From positions 1 through 36,911 of the forward strand of contig JAPOTI010000144.1 in NCBI GenBank assembly GCA_026709265.1: DNA of 36,911 nucleotides, given 5' to 3'. Positions 8,247 to 17,442 of this stretch are shown in pieces. Source of the DNA: Paracoccaceae bacterium. Lineage in GTDB: Bacteria > Pseudomonadota > Alphaproteobacteria > Rhodobacterales > Rhodobacteraceae. Each line of letters starts with the position of its first letter. The first letter of the stretch is position 1. The notes beneath the pieces are model-generated. The model did no database searches and was not told where the DNA came from. It worked only from the letters and a program-made list of their open reading frames with translations. Made by a program: the position numbers and the translations under genes.

Positions 8247-8584
8247 ATTGACATTTCGCCCCAATCTGCCCTCCTGATCAATAACATCAGGCAAGGAGCA
8301 CACGATATGAGCGACGCAGAATGGGGCATTCCGCGCACGGTTCTTCGTCAGAAACATCAGCAGGGACCACGGCGGACAGCGGCTGCATCATCGGCAGGTT
8401 ATGGATCGTATTGTCTTCGGACGGTGCGGCAGAAGATCCAGCGACCTGTTTCAATCATGATCACCGTTGATGCCGGAACGACATCTGGACCCGGATCACG
8501 AACACACGGCAAGAGACCGCGGACGATGATGACAGCGGCGCAGTCCGCCGACGCCTGCGAGACTCCTCCGTGATCCGGGCATGC
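8247..8584 (+). pseudogene. IS5-type transposase remnant, right copy
   Basis: A second, more decayed copy of the element found at 3072. It keeps the leader motif ATTGACATTTCGCCCC and the start MSDAEWGIPRTVLRQKHQQG at 8307. Frameshifts then break it: HHRQVMDRIV lies in another frame, and TCFNHDHR, QETADDDDSGAVRRRLRDSS and VIRA continue the alignment in a third. Alignment to the left copy ends near the same catalytic DSS position. It lies in the same orientation as the left copy and ends about 15 nt before the gltB stop. It is non-functional. Confidence 0.7.
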
Positions 8585-8598
8585 CCATCAGACGTCGG

Positions 8599-11500
8599 TT
8601 AGGCGATTTGCGCGAGATCATTCCATTCAAGGGGTTCGGGGAGCCGCGAAACCATCTCCTTGGGACAAACCTGAATAAAATGTTGTCGCTCCGAGTCCCA
8701 GTTGGAGAGGATTCCAATCGCTTTTTCGCTCCCTGTTTCATCAGCATGAGTCTGAAGAAGATCCTGGCAAATCCCATTCCAATATTCGGAAACAATATCC
8801 CCGATCGCCAATGTGTCGAGATTCATCAAACCGACAGATTCTCCATGGGGGTCATAAAGAAAGGCCATGCCTCCCGTCATGCCAGCCCCAAAATTTGCGC
8901 CGATTGAACCCATAATGACGGCTGTTCCGCCGGTCATATACTCACAACCATTCGCGCCACATCCCTCAACGACCGCCATCGCACCGGAATTGCGTACACA
9001 GAATCTCTCTCCGGCACGCCCCGCGGCAAAGAGTGCCCCTGCCGTCGCCCCATAAAGTACGGTATTGCCAATGATGACATTGGCAGAGGCTTCCAACCGG
9101 GAGATGAGCGGAGGACGCAACACGACCGTCCCACCCGACAACCCTTTGCCGACATAGTCATTGGCATCACCAGCAACCTCGATCTTGAGACCGTTGACCG
9201 CAAACGCACCGAGCGACTGTCCGGCAGAGCCATTCAACCGGATGACCAGATGATCCTTCTGCAACTGGTTATTCATCCCAAACCGCCCGACAATGCGTGA
9301 TGATGTGCGGGCCCCGATCGTGCGCAGCGTATTGCGAACCGTATAGGTCAACTGCATCTTCTCCCCATGCTTGAAGAATGGCTGGGCATCAGCGAAAATC
9401 TCGGCATCCAGGGTTTCGGGCACCTCGTTGCGCGGTCGATGCAAACTGTTGCCAATCTGGATTTCGCGATCCATGGTGACAAGCAAAGGGTTCAAGTCCA
9501 GATCGTCAAGCACATCGGAGCCTCGTGAAACCTGGGTCAGCAGGTCTGATCGGCCAATGATATCCTGCAACGACCTGGCACCAATCGATGCCAGGATCTC
9601 GCGTATTTCCTCAGCATAGAATGACATGAGATTGACAACTTTGTCGGCGTTCCCCCTGAACTTTTTACGCAGTTCCTCATTCTGCGTACAAATTCCGACA
9701 GGACAGGTATTCGAGTGGCATTGTCGCACCATGATGCAGCCCATCGCCACCAGAGCTGCGGTGCCGACGCCATATTCCTCGGCTCCCAACAGCGCCGCCA
9801 CAACGATGTCACGCCCAGTGCGCAACCCACCATCTGTGCGCAAGGTGACGCGATCACGCAAATTGTTCATCGTGAGCACCTGGTGCACCTCGGACAGGCC
9901 GATTTCCCATGGAAGTCCCGCGAACTTGATGGACGTCGCCGGTGATGCACCGGTCCCCCCATTATGTCCTGAGATCAGAATGACATCGGCCTTCGCTTTG
10001 GCAACGCCGGCAGCAATCGTCCCAATACCGCTTGCCGAGACCAGCTTGACAGTCACCTTGGCGTCCGGATTGATCTGTTTCAAATCGTAAATCAGTTGCG
10101 CCAGATCCTCGATCGAATAAATGTCATGATGCGGGGGCGGTGAAATCAGTGTCACACCGGCAGTCGAATGGCGAAGTCGCGCAATCAGTTCCGTGACCTT
10201 CATACCCGGGAGTTGCCCGCCCTCCCCCGGCTTGGCCCCTTGCGCAATCTTGATCTCCAATTCATCGCAGTTATTGAGATATTCAGCCGTCACGCCAAAT
10301 CTTCCGCTGGCCACCTGTTTGATGCGCGCAGATGGGTTGTCACCATTTGGATCTGGCGTGAAATGCGCCGGATCCTCACCTCCTTCTCCTGAATCTGATT
10401 TCGCACCAATGCGATTCATGGCGACATTCAATGCCCGATGGGCTTCGGGGCCGAGTGCCCCGAGTGACATACCGGGCGTCACGAAACGTTTGCGGATCGC
10501 GGTGATCGACTCGACCTCTTGCAGATCGACCGGATCACCCAACGGGGTGACTTCCAGAAGATCACGCAGTTGAATGGGCGGCCGCGAATGAATTTGCGTC
10601 GCGTATTTTTTCCACAAATCAAAACTGCGTTTTTCACAGGCCGCCTGCAGCAGATGCATTGCACGCGCTTCCCAGGCATGCATCTCACCCGAATGTCGTG
10701 CTTTATAGAATCCACCAATGGGTAATGTCGCCTCCAAACCGCCCCAACTCTGAGCATGACGCGCCAGAATATTGCGCTGCAGACCCTTGACACCAATGCC
10801 GGAAAGACGGCTCTGCATTCCCGGGAAAAACTCCGCGACCATCGCTCTTGAAAGACCGATGGCTTCAAAATTCATCCCGCCACGATAAGAGGAAATCACC
10901 GAAATCCCCATCTTCGACATGATTTTCAAAAGACCCTGATCAATCGCCGTGCGATATCGTGTGACCGCCCGAGTCAGATTCATGTCAAACAGACCCTTGC
11001 TGATTCTCTCGGCAATCGAGTCCTGTGCCAGGTAAGCGTTAACCGTGGTTGCACCACAACCGATCAGAACTGCAAAATAATGTGGATCCACACATTCTGA
11101 AGAACGCACATTCAATGATGCAAACGTTCGCAAACCCTGCCGAATCAGCCGACTATTGACTGCACTGGTCGCCAAAATCATCGGGATTGGCGCATTATCC
11201 TTGTTCTGATTCATATCCGTCAGTGCCAGATGGAGGTAGCCCGAGCGGATCGCGTCCTCTGCCTCGGAGCGAATTCTGTCTAGCGCATCCCGCAATGCGT
11301 TCGGGCCACCATCAACCGGAAATGAGCAATCGATTTCCATGACAGATTTCCCAAAATGATGCATCAGCATCGCATAGGACCCGTTGCTGAGAAAGGGGGT
11401 CTCAGAAATCGCCGCGGCGACCACCGGATCTTCTTCTTCGAGCAGGTTGCGCAGATTCCCGAAACGGGTTTTCAGACTCATCACACGATGCTCGCGCAAC

Positions 11501-13131
11501 GAGTCAATCGGCGGGTTGGTCACCTGGCTGAAATTTTGCCGAAAGTAATGGCTCAGCGGGCGAAATTGCGCCGATAGAACAGCCGGCGGTGTATCATCAC
11601 CCATCGACGCAACGGCTTCTTTTCCGTCCTCGACCATGGGAGACAGCACGGTTTCAAGCTCTTCCAGCGTAAAACCAGCCATGATCTGGCGCCGGCGCAG
11701 CTCTGCACCGGCAAATATTGCCATCTCCTCAGGATGACCGATGACCTCTTCGAGTTGCGTGATATGTGCCACCCGTTCGCCAAAGGGGCGTGATGCCGCC
11801 AACATATCTTTGAGATCGTGGTCGTGATAGAGTGTCTTCCCCCGGAGGTCAGCTGCCACCATCTGACCCGGACCCAGGGCTCCTTTTTCCACAATCTTGG
11901 CCTCGTCGACCGGGGCCATGCCGGTTTCAGAACCCGCAATGATCATCCGGTCTGAGGTGACAGTGTAACGCATTGGCCGCAAACCATTGCGATCCATCCC
12001 CGCGCAAACCCATCTCCCGTCCGTCATCACCAGTGCTGCCGGACCATCCCATGGCTCCATGACCGCGTTGCAAAAATTGTACATATCGCGCCAGGATTGT
12101 GGCATTTCTTCTGTTTTCTTGGACCAGGCTTCGGGAACCAAAACAGTCTTGGCCATCGGCGCATTGCGCCCGGCGCGCACCATCACTTCAAAAACCGAAT
12201 CCAGCGCTGCGGAATCCGATGATCCGTTGGCGACAACCGGCTTGATATCATCGGCATGATTGCCAAAACTCGCCGACGCCATGCGAATTTCATGGCCCTT
12301 CAGCCAGTTCAGATTGCCTTTGAGCGTGTTGATTTCACCGTTATGGGCGAGAGTCCGAAAAGGTTGCGCGAGCCACCATTGAGGAAACGTGTTGGTTGAA
12401 TAACGTTGATGATACAGTGCAAATGCAGAGACAAATTGCGGGTCCTTGAGGTCTGGGTAAAACTCCGCGACCTGCTCGGCGAGCATCATGCCCTTATAGA
12501 CGATCGTTTGACAGGAGAGAGAGCACAGATAGAGCCCATTGAGCTGTGCCGAAACCGCAGAACGTTCAATCCGTCGCCGAATCAGATACAATTCGCGCTC
12601 GAACTCATCCTCGCTCAGATTCTTGTTGTCAGAAATCAGAATCTGCTCGATTTCCGGACGGGTTGCTCCGGCTTTTTCGCCAAGCACCGCGGTCTCGACG
12701 GGAACTTGTCGCCAGCCATGGATACCGTGACCCATACGCAGGATTTCAGACTCAACAATTGAACGACATCCCTCTTGGGCGGTCAGATCAGTGCGCGGCA
12801 AAAACACCATGCCGACGGCAATGCGGCGATCATCGGGAATATGTCCGGTGCGACGCACCTGCTCAGTAAAAAAGTCAACAGGGAGCTGGGTCAGCAGACC
12901 GGCGCCATCCCCTGTCTTGCCATCAGCATCGACGGCACCCCGGTGCCAGACGGCTTTAAGCGCCTCGATTCCCGTCTCGACAATCTTGCGTGACGTCTCT
13001 CCATCAATAGACGCGACCAGCCCGACACCACAGGAGTCATGCTCAAATTCCGGGGCATATAATCCTTCTTGTGCCAAGCGGTCACGCCGTGCCGCCGCCT
13101 CCACCGGATCGTAACTTTTTTGACGTCCCAT
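8599..13131 (-). CDS. gltB: Glutamate synthase (NADPH) large subunit
   Basis: The alpha subunit of GOGAT, converting glutamine and 2-oxoglutarate to two glutamates in the cytoplasm. It is 1510 residues, the usual length. A short propeptide precedes the Ntn-amidotransferase nucleophile C34 in EHDSCGVGLVAS, so the mature enzyme should start at that cysteine after self-cleavage. The central and FMN-binding synthase domains follow: GEGGEDPAHF, GQLPGMKVTELIARLR and SGHNGGTGASP. The [3Fe-4S] cysteines are in MGCIMVRQCHSNTCPVGIC. The C-terminal beta-helix (GXXGXXXG repeats) includes GNTVLYGATAGALFAAGRAG and GMTGGMAFLYD. gltD lies 12 nt upstream on the same strand, so the order is gltD-gltB. An AAGG lies about 8 nt before the ATG. 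The stop is close to IS debris, but the protein looks complete. Confidence 0.98.
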   Translation of the reverse strand: MGRQKSYDPVEAAARRDRLAQEGLYAPEFEHDSCGVGLVASIDGETSRKIVETGIEALKAVWHRGAVDADGKTGDGAGLLTQLPVDFFTEQVRRTGHIPDDRRIAVGMVFLPRTDLTAQEGCRSIVESEILRMGHGIHGWRQVPVETAVLGEKAGATRPEIEQILISDNKNLSEDEFERELYLIRRRIERSAVSAQLNGLYLCSLSCQTIVYKGMMLAEQVAEFYPDLKDPQFVSAFALYHQRYSTNTFPQWWLAQPFRTLAHNGEINTLKGNLNWLKGHEIRMASASFGNHADDIKPVVANGSSDSAALDSVFEVMVRAGRNAPMAKTVLVPEAWSKKTEEMPQSWRDMYNFCNAVMEPWDGPAALVMTDGRWVCAGMDRNGLRPMRYTVTSDRMIIAGSETGMAPVDEAKIVEKGALGPGQMVAADLRGKTLYHDHDLKDMLAASRPFGERVAHITQLEEVIGHPEEMAIFAGAELRRRQIMAGFTLEELETVLSPMVEDGKEAVASMGDDTPPAVLSAQFRPLSHYFRQNFSQVTNPPIDSLREHRVMSLKTRFGNLRNLLEEEDPVVAAAISETPFLSNGSYAMLMHHFGKSVMEIDCSFPVDGGPNALRDALDRIRSEAEDAIRSGYLHLALTDMNQNKDNAPIPMILATSAVNSRLIRQGLRTFASLNVRSSECVDPHYFAVLIGCGATTVNAYLAQDSIAERISKGLFDMNLTRAVTRYRTAIDQGLLKIMSKMGISVISSYRGGMNFEAIGLSRAMVAEFFPGMQSRLSGIGVKGLQRNILARHAQSWGGLEATLPIGGFYKARHSGEMHAWEARAMHLLQAACEKRSFDLWKKYATQIHSRPPIQLRDLLEVTPLGDPVDLQEVESITAIRKRFVTPGMSLGALGPEAHRALNVAMNRIGAKSDSGEGGEDPAHFTPDPNGDNPSARIKQVASGRFGVTAEYLNNCDELEIKIAQGAKPGEGGQLPGMKVTELIARLRHSTAGVTLISPPPHHDIYSIEDLAQLIYDLKQINPDAKVTVKLVSASGIGTIAAGVAKAKADVILISGHNGGTGASPATSIKFAGLPWEIGLSEVHQVLTMNNLRDRVTLRTDGGLRTGRDIVVAALLGAEEYGVGTAALVAMGCIMVRQCHSNTCPVGICTQNEELRKKFRGNADKVVNLMSFYAEEIREILASIGARSLQDIIGRSDLLTQVSRGSDVLDDLDLNPLLVTMDREIQIGNSLHRPRNEVPETLDAEIFADAQPFFKHGEKMQLTYTVRNTLRTIGARTSSRIVGRFGMNNQLQKDHLVIRLNGSAGQSLGAFAVNGLKIEVAGDANDYVGKGLSGGTVVLRPPLISRLEASANVIIGNTVLYGATAGALFAAGRAGERFCVRNSGAMAVVEGCGANGCEYMTGGTAVIMGSIGANFGAGMTGGMAFLYDPHGESVGLMNLDTLAIGDIVSEYWNGICQDLLQTHADETGSEKAIGILSNWDSERQHFIQVCPKEMVSRLPEPLEWNDLAQIA

Positions 13132-13143
13132 AAAATGTACCTT

Positions 13144-14577
13144 TCAGGCTGCGGCCTTGATTTCTGATGTTGCGTGACGCAGGATTGAATGGGCGGCTTC
13201 GCGGCCATCGCGGATGGCCCAGACGACCAGGCTGGCCCCACGAACAATATCACCAACCGCCCACACATTGGGAAGATTCGTCATATGCGAACGGTAGTTT
13301 GTCTTCACCGTCCCCCATCCGGTGACTTCCAGTGAACCGGCGCCCCACTGGTCGGAGAGATTTTCCGGATCAAAGCCGAGCGCCTTGATGACCAAATCGG
13401 CTTTTTCCTGAAAGTCCTGACCCGTCAGCATTTCCGGACTGCGCCGCCCGGTCGCATCGGGTGGGCCGAGCTGCATTCTTGCCGCCCGCACAGCAGAGAC
13501 ATGCGACTCGCCAACAAAAGCCCGCGGCTGGGTCAACCACATGAATTCGACACCCTCTTCAATGGCATTTGCGACCTCACGGCGAGAACCGGGCATATTG
13601 TCCCGATCACGGCGATAAAGACATTTGACGGACGCCGCCCCCTGACGAACAGCTGTGCGAACGCAATCCATCGCCGTGTCACCACCGCCGATGACCACAA
13701 CTCTCTTTCCCGCGGCATTGAGACTGCCATTGTCGAATTCAGGCACCACATCACCCAAGCCCTTGCGGTTCGATGCCGTCAGAAATTCGAGCGCGGGTAT
13801 AATGTTACGAAGCCCGACACCAGGGCAATCGAGTTCACGCGCGCGATAGACACCGGTGGCGATCAGCAACGCATCATGTTGTTCACGCAATGTCGAAAAT
13901 TCAGCATCTTTTCCAACTTCGCAATTCAAAACAAATACGGCACCCCCGTCTTCTATCTGACGCGTGCGCCGCATCACTGCATGTTTTTCGAGCTTGAATC
14001 CGGGAATACCGTAGGTCATGAGACCACCGGGACGGTCATTTCTTTCGTAAATAGTCACTGCGGCACCGGCCCTGAGCAACTGTTCAGCTGCCGCCAGACC
14101 GCCCGGTCCTGAGCCGATAATTCCGACCGAGTAATCAAGTTGTTGGACTGAACTGATGGGTTGAACCCAGCCCTCCTCCCATGCCATCTCGGTCAGGTAT
14201 TTTTCAACCGACCCGATCGTCACCGTCCCATGCCCTGACTGTTCAATGACGCAATTTCCCTCGCACAACCGATCCTGCGGACAAATTCGTCCACAAATTT
14301 CCGGAAAGCTGTTGGTTTGCTGACTGAGTTCATAAGCTTCGCGCAACCGTCCCTCGGCAGTCAGTCGCAACCAGTCGGGGATATTGTTATGCAACGGGCA
14401 ATGAGTCTGACAATAGGGCACACCACATTGCGAACAACGACCCGCCTGCCGCTCAGCAACCTCGGGTCCGTATTCGTCATAGATCTCCTGAAAATCGTGC
14501 GTCCTGAGATCGGGTGGACGTTTTTCGGGCGTCTTCTTGTCAAGCTCGACAAATGCAAGCATCTTGCCTGTGGCCAT
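13144..14577 (-). CDS. gltD: Glutamate synthase (NADPH) small subunit
   Basis: The beta subunit of GOGAT, a flavoprotein that takes electrons from NADPH and passes them through [4Fe-4S] clusters to GltB. It is 477 residues. The N-terminal cluster region has CSQCGVPYCQTHCPLHNNIP and CGRICPQDRLCEGNC. The FAD Rossmann motif is GIIGSGPGGLAAAEQLLRAG near residue 150, and the NADPH motif VVVIGGGDTAMDCVRTA is near residue 295. A final ATG/FAD-type motif is VWAVGDIVRGASLVVWAIRD. It is the first gene of the gltDB unit and is divergent from uppP, with 134 bp between the starts (or 179 bp if uppP uses the TTG). Confidence 0.97.
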   Translation of the reverse strand: MATGKMLAFVELDKKTPEKRPPDLRTHDFQEIYDEYGPEVAERQAGRCSQCGVPYCQTHCPLHNNIPDWLRLTAEGRLREAYELSQQTNSFPEICGRICPQDRLCEGNCVIEQSGHGTVTIGSVEKYLTEMAWEEGWVQPISSVQQLDYSVGIIGSGPGGLAAAEQLLRAGAAVTIYERNDRPGGLMTYGIPGFKLEKHAVMRRTRQIEDGGAVFVLNCEVGKDAEFSTLREQHDALLIATGVYRARELDCPGVGLRNIIPALEFLTASNRKGLGDVVPEFDNGSLNAAGKRVVVIGGGDTAMDCVRTAVRQGAASVKCLYRRDRDNMPGSRREVANAIEEGVEFMWLTQPRAFVGESHVSAVRAARMQLGPPDATGRRSPEMLTGQDFQEKADLVIKALGFDPENLSDQWGAGSLEVTGWGTVKTNYRSHMTNLPNVWAVGDIVRGASLVVWAIRDGREAAHSILRHATSEIKAAA

Positions 14578-14711
14578 CAGCGAACAGCTCCAAATTGCGT
14601 GGGACTCATAAGATTACATCAAAAATTCGAAGGAAAAAAGTCAGCCTTTATGACCTTTAATAGATTTATTGTTTGTGTTTTGGTGATTCTTGATGTCATG
14701 ACTCATTTTTT

Positions 14712-15566
14712 ATGGCAGAAATATTTACCCTTTTACCGTTTTGGCGGGGCGTGCAATTGACCTGGTTTCATCTCATACTGATCGCGTCCCTGCAGGGTGT
14801 CACCGAGTTCCTGCCGGTTTCCTCTTCCGGTCATCTGGCATTGATCCCGTTACTGACGGGGCTCAGGGACCAAGGTCTGAGTGTTGATGTGGCGGCCCAT
14901 GCCGGAACACTGGCGGCGGTCATTGTCTATTTTCGCCACGATATGAAGCGTGCTGTCTGGGGTTTTGCGGAGCTTGCCCGCGGGACCACTGCAACCGCCA
15001 ATGCACAACTGTCTCTGTGTCTTGTGGTGGCGACCGTTCCGGTGATCATTGCAGGTGGCTTCATTCAACTCGTCGGCCTCACCCATTGGCTACGCGACCC
15101 GCAGGTTATTGGCCTGGCAACGTTGGGCTTTGGGCTGCTGCTCTATTGGGCCGATCGCATCGGCAAGCAGACGAAAACAATGTCTGACTGGAATTTGAGA
15201 ACGGCGGTGATATTCGGGCTGTGGCAGGCAGCAGCGCTCGTTCCTGGCGCCTCGCGTTCAGGCGTCACCATGACAGCAGCCCGGTTCTGCGGCTTTGATC
15301 GACGCCACGCAGCGCGCCTGGCCATGCTGATGTCGATACCGGTCATTGCCGCTGCGTCGCTTTTGACCCTTGCCGAGATCCTCCATTCGGGAGATGGCAT
15401 TGCCTTGCGCGAGGCGGGTATTGCGGCGGTCCTGTCTTTTCTTTCAGCTCTTGTTGCACTTGCGGCGATGATGAAGATGCTGGAGACCTTTACCTATACC
15501 CCGTTTGTCATTTACCGCGTGATCCTTGGAATTGGTGTGCTGGCGTTTGCGTGGAGCGGCGGTTGA
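14712..15566 (+). CDS. uppP: Undecaprenyl-diphosphatase
   Basis: An inner-membrane enzyme (BacA/UppP) that removes a phosphate from undecaprenyl diphosphate to recycle the lipid carrier for peptidoglycan synthesis; overexpression of the family gives bacitracin resistance. The first signature QGVTEFLPVSSSGHL lies at about residues 28-41, and the second, VPGASRSGVTMTAARF, with its catalytic arginine, in the middle. About eight hydrophobic segments are present. From the ATG at 14712 it has 284 residues, with about 15 more before the first helix than is usual. A TTG at 14757 (giving TWFHLILIASLQG), preceded by GGGGC, would give the more typical N-terminus. Confidence 0.95.
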   Translation: MAEIFTLLPFWRGVQLTWFHLILIASLQGVTEFLPVSSSGHLALIPLLTGLRDQGLSVDVAAHAGTLAAVIVYFRHDMKRAVWGFAELARGTTATANAQLSLCLVVATVPVIIAGGFIQLVGLTHWLRDPQVIGLATLGFGLLLYWADRIGKQTKTMSDWNLRTAVIFGLWQAAALVPGASRSGVTMTAARFCGFDRRHAARLAMLMSIPVIAAASLLTLAEILHSGDGIALREAGIAAVLSFLSALVALAAMMKMLETFTYTPFVIYRVILGIGVLAFAWSGG

Positions 15567-15598
15567 TCTCCACTCCGAGACTGAAAATACAACCGCCG
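15557..15598 (+). terminator. Stem-loop at the end of uppP
   Basis: CGGCGGTTG (15557-15565) pairs exactly with CAACCGCCG (15590-15598) across 24 nt and spans the uppP stop codon. No clear T-run follows, so it is at best a weak or factor-assisted terminator. Confidence 0.3.
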
Positions 15599-16312
15599 TA
15601 AAAGTCGAAGTCGGGACGGATCGATGGCTCAAGTTTTGATTCATTCGTTTGATGTCACTTCGTCAAGCTTCTGGTGCCCTTTCTGCCCCTCTTCCAACAG
15701 AATTTTTGATGTCTTATGCCGATGGAGGGGATTGCCGCCCGCGAATATCGCGATGCATTCATCAACAACATGTGAGTCCAAGATCATAGACTGCAGTCGT
15801 TGCCCCTTTGGCCTCCGTCGTTTCGAGTTGAAGCTCTCATCCAGATTGTCGCAAATTCTCAAGTCGATTGACACGCCACAGATCACGGAACCCAGGCCCG
15901 GGTTATACCCACACAGATATCTGTAATCTTATTCTTGCTGTTTCGTACCAAGAACATCGCACACCTGGACGTTCCAGTTCAGTCGTTCAAACCCCTGCCA
16001 GATTTTCCCTCAGGGCTGTCTGATCGTCGGATGGGCCCCGGCGCGGTGTCCCGGAGGCCAATGACGAAGGTTCGGATATTGGGAAGCAGTCCAACGCCAA
16101 TTATGAAGACCTCCCGATGAACGTGGGCAAACAGCCAGGTAAGCAGGAGCTTGATATCTTTTCCACCAGCGCAGATTTCGGTCGCCGGTGCCTCCGGTGA
16201 GACCTGTTTCTCAGGGGCTTGTCACCACGAACTCTGTCATGGCCTCCACCATCATCAGTCAAACAGGTCTCATACGAACCCGTGAAGGATCACAGAAAGA
16301 CCTTGATCCCCG
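15567..16312. other. Intergenic stretch without a convincing gene
   Basis: About 745 bp between uppP and the mutarotase gene. Open frames exist on both strands (for example 15624-15926 plus and 15641-15886 minus), but none has a convincing start site, known motif or protein-like composition. It holds the uppP stem-loop and the 12-bp inverted repeat listed next. The 16020-16190 part is GC-rich and may be eroded coding DNA of unknown origin. Confidence 0.5.
16198..16272. repeat. 12-bp perfect inverted repeat with 51-bp spacer
   Basis: TGAGACCTGTTT (16198-16209) is matched exactly by AAACAGGTCTCA (16261-16272). The 75-bp unit contains no gene. It could be the ends of a tiny non-autonomous element, the scar of one, or part of a longer RNA structure at the end of the sugar operon. 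A smaller pair, GGATCA/TGATCC, lies at 16287-16309 between it and the mutarotase stop. Confidence 0.45.
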
Positions 16313-16630
16313 TCATGTCATTTCGAACTGTTGCGGCAGCAGATAGGGAAACTCGTTTTTTGGATCGACATCAATCTTCATTATTGGTTCCATCCATTTT
16401 CCCCATTTGGCGTTGACCGGACATTGAGCAAGATGGGCGATCGCCGCCTCAAGATCTTCAGTTTCAAAATAGCCGAATAACGTCAGCCCATGCCGGAATA
16501 TGTGATAGTTTCGGATCCCGGCGGTGCGAAGTGTCTCCAGCATATCGGGCCAGATCTCGTCATGCCGTTTTCTATATTCATCCTCGTAACCCGGTCGGAC
16601 TTCCAAGACCCATGCATAACTTGCCATCAT
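16313..16630 (-). CDS. L-rhamnose mutarotase family protein
   Basis: About 105 residues of the RhaM/RhaU family (DUF718), small ferredoxin-fold dimers that interconvert alpha and beta anomers of L-rhamnose or related sugars. Family features are the N-terminal YAWVLEVRPGYEDEYRKRHD with the histidine of KRHDEIWP, then IRNYHIFRHG, LFGYFE, and the tryptophan-rich WGKWMEPIMK. The ATG at 16630 overlaps the stop of the upstream epimerase gene as ATGA and follows GAGGGCGA; the next codon is also ATG. It is the last gene of the operon. In rhizobial rhamnose loci a member of this family likewise travels with the ABC importer, so a 6-deoxyhexose or related sugar is the likely substrate class. Confidence 0.9.
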   Translation of the reverse strand: MMASYAWVLEVRPGYEDEYRKRHDEIWPDMLETLRTAGIRNYHIFRHGLTLFGYFETEDLEAAIAHLAQCPVNAKWGKWMEPIMKIDVDPKNEFPYLLPQQFEMT

Positions 16631-17442
16631 TCGCCCTCTATCCAGCTGCAAAAGCAATCTCTCAATGCCACGATCTCTGTCAGCACATCTTCAAAGAGCG
16701 TATTCATATATTCCTGGTGTACAGGTTCGATTGCCAGTGCTCCCCGGTACCCTGCTTGTCGCAATGCGCCAAACATTGCTGGAAAATTCAGGGTTCCTTG
16801 CGCAAACTTTGTTTGAAGAGCACCCATTTTGGCTTGCCGGAGATGGACATGCCCTGCATGAGGTATCAGAAGATCAATTTCCTCCTGCCGATAGCCCAGA
16901 CAAATGAAGTGAGAATAATCAAGTGTTAACCTGATCCCAGTTTCTGCCACCAGATCCATGACCAGCGATGGGCTTTCCGCAAAACTCTGGACGTGCGGTT
17001 CGATTGTCAGGACGGCCTTGTGATCATGCGACAGCGCAACCATGTCAGCCAAACAGGCGATCGACTGTTTGGCCGCATCTTCTCGCGACTGTCCGGGATT
17101 AACGATACCGGGCAGAATGAAAATGGTGTCGATCCCGGCTGCATCTGCAAAAGTCAAAACCTGTTTGAGATCGCGAAGATTGGTATCGCGTGTATTCGGG
17201 AGTGCGAGATTGCGCCCGGAAAGCCCGTCGCCAAACAGGTGATAGTAGTTCGGAATGTCAATGTCGAGTGACGAAAGCCGCGCCGCAGCATGATCCGGGT
17301 CATTCAGTATGAGTTCCTTGTCGAGCGACGAACGATAGAACAACCCAACATCAAGAGCGCCAATTCCGAGCGCGCGTGAAATTGCCGCCGCCTCACTCAG
17401 CGTACATGCTGGCAAGGACCATGATGTCAGTGACAGCTTCAT
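16627..17442 (-). CDS. Sugar phosphate isomerase/epimerase (TIM barrel)
   Basis: A xylose-isomerase-like TIM-barrel protein (PF01261), about 271 residues from MKLSLTSWSLP. Likely metal and catalytic residues sit at strand ends: the glutamate in LTIEPHVQS, the aspartate in RLTLDYSHF, the histidine in GHVHLRQAK and the glutamate in GALAIEPVHQEY. This pattern is shared by ketose 3-epimerases, inosose isomerases and dehydratases; the exact reaction cannot be told. The open frame reaches 17517, but the ATG at 17442 follows GGAGGA by 5 nt and overlaps the previous stop as ATGA. Pairing with a Gfo/Idh dehydrogenase and a mutarotase suggests sugar oxidation or epimerisation within the same pathway. 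Confidence 0.88.
   Translation of the reverse strand: MKLSLTSWSLPACTLSEAAAISRALGIGALDVGLFYRSSLDKELILNDPDHAAARLSSLDIDIPNYYHLFGDGLSGRNLALPNTRDTNLRDLKQVLTFADAAGIDTIFILPGIVNPGQSREDAAKQSIACLADMVALSHDHKAVLTIEPHVQSFAESPSLVMDLVAETGIRLTLDYSHFICLGYRQEEIDLLIPHAGHVHLRQAKMGALQTKFAQGTLNFPAMFGALRQAGYRGALAIEPVHQEYMNTLFEDVLTEIVALRDCFCSWIEGE

Noticed and set aside
3072-8584. Intact composite transposon carrying soeABC
   Set aside because: Both flanking transposases are truncated and I could not find matching terminal inverted repeats or target duplications; only a decayed structure is supported.
9626-10573. Plus-strand frames opposite gltB
   Set aside because: Shadow frames of a conserved 1510-residue enzyme.
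15624-15926. 100-codon plus-strand frame in the uppP-mutarotase gap
   Set aside because: No ribosome site, cysteine- and arginine-rich chance composition and an equally long frame on the other strand.
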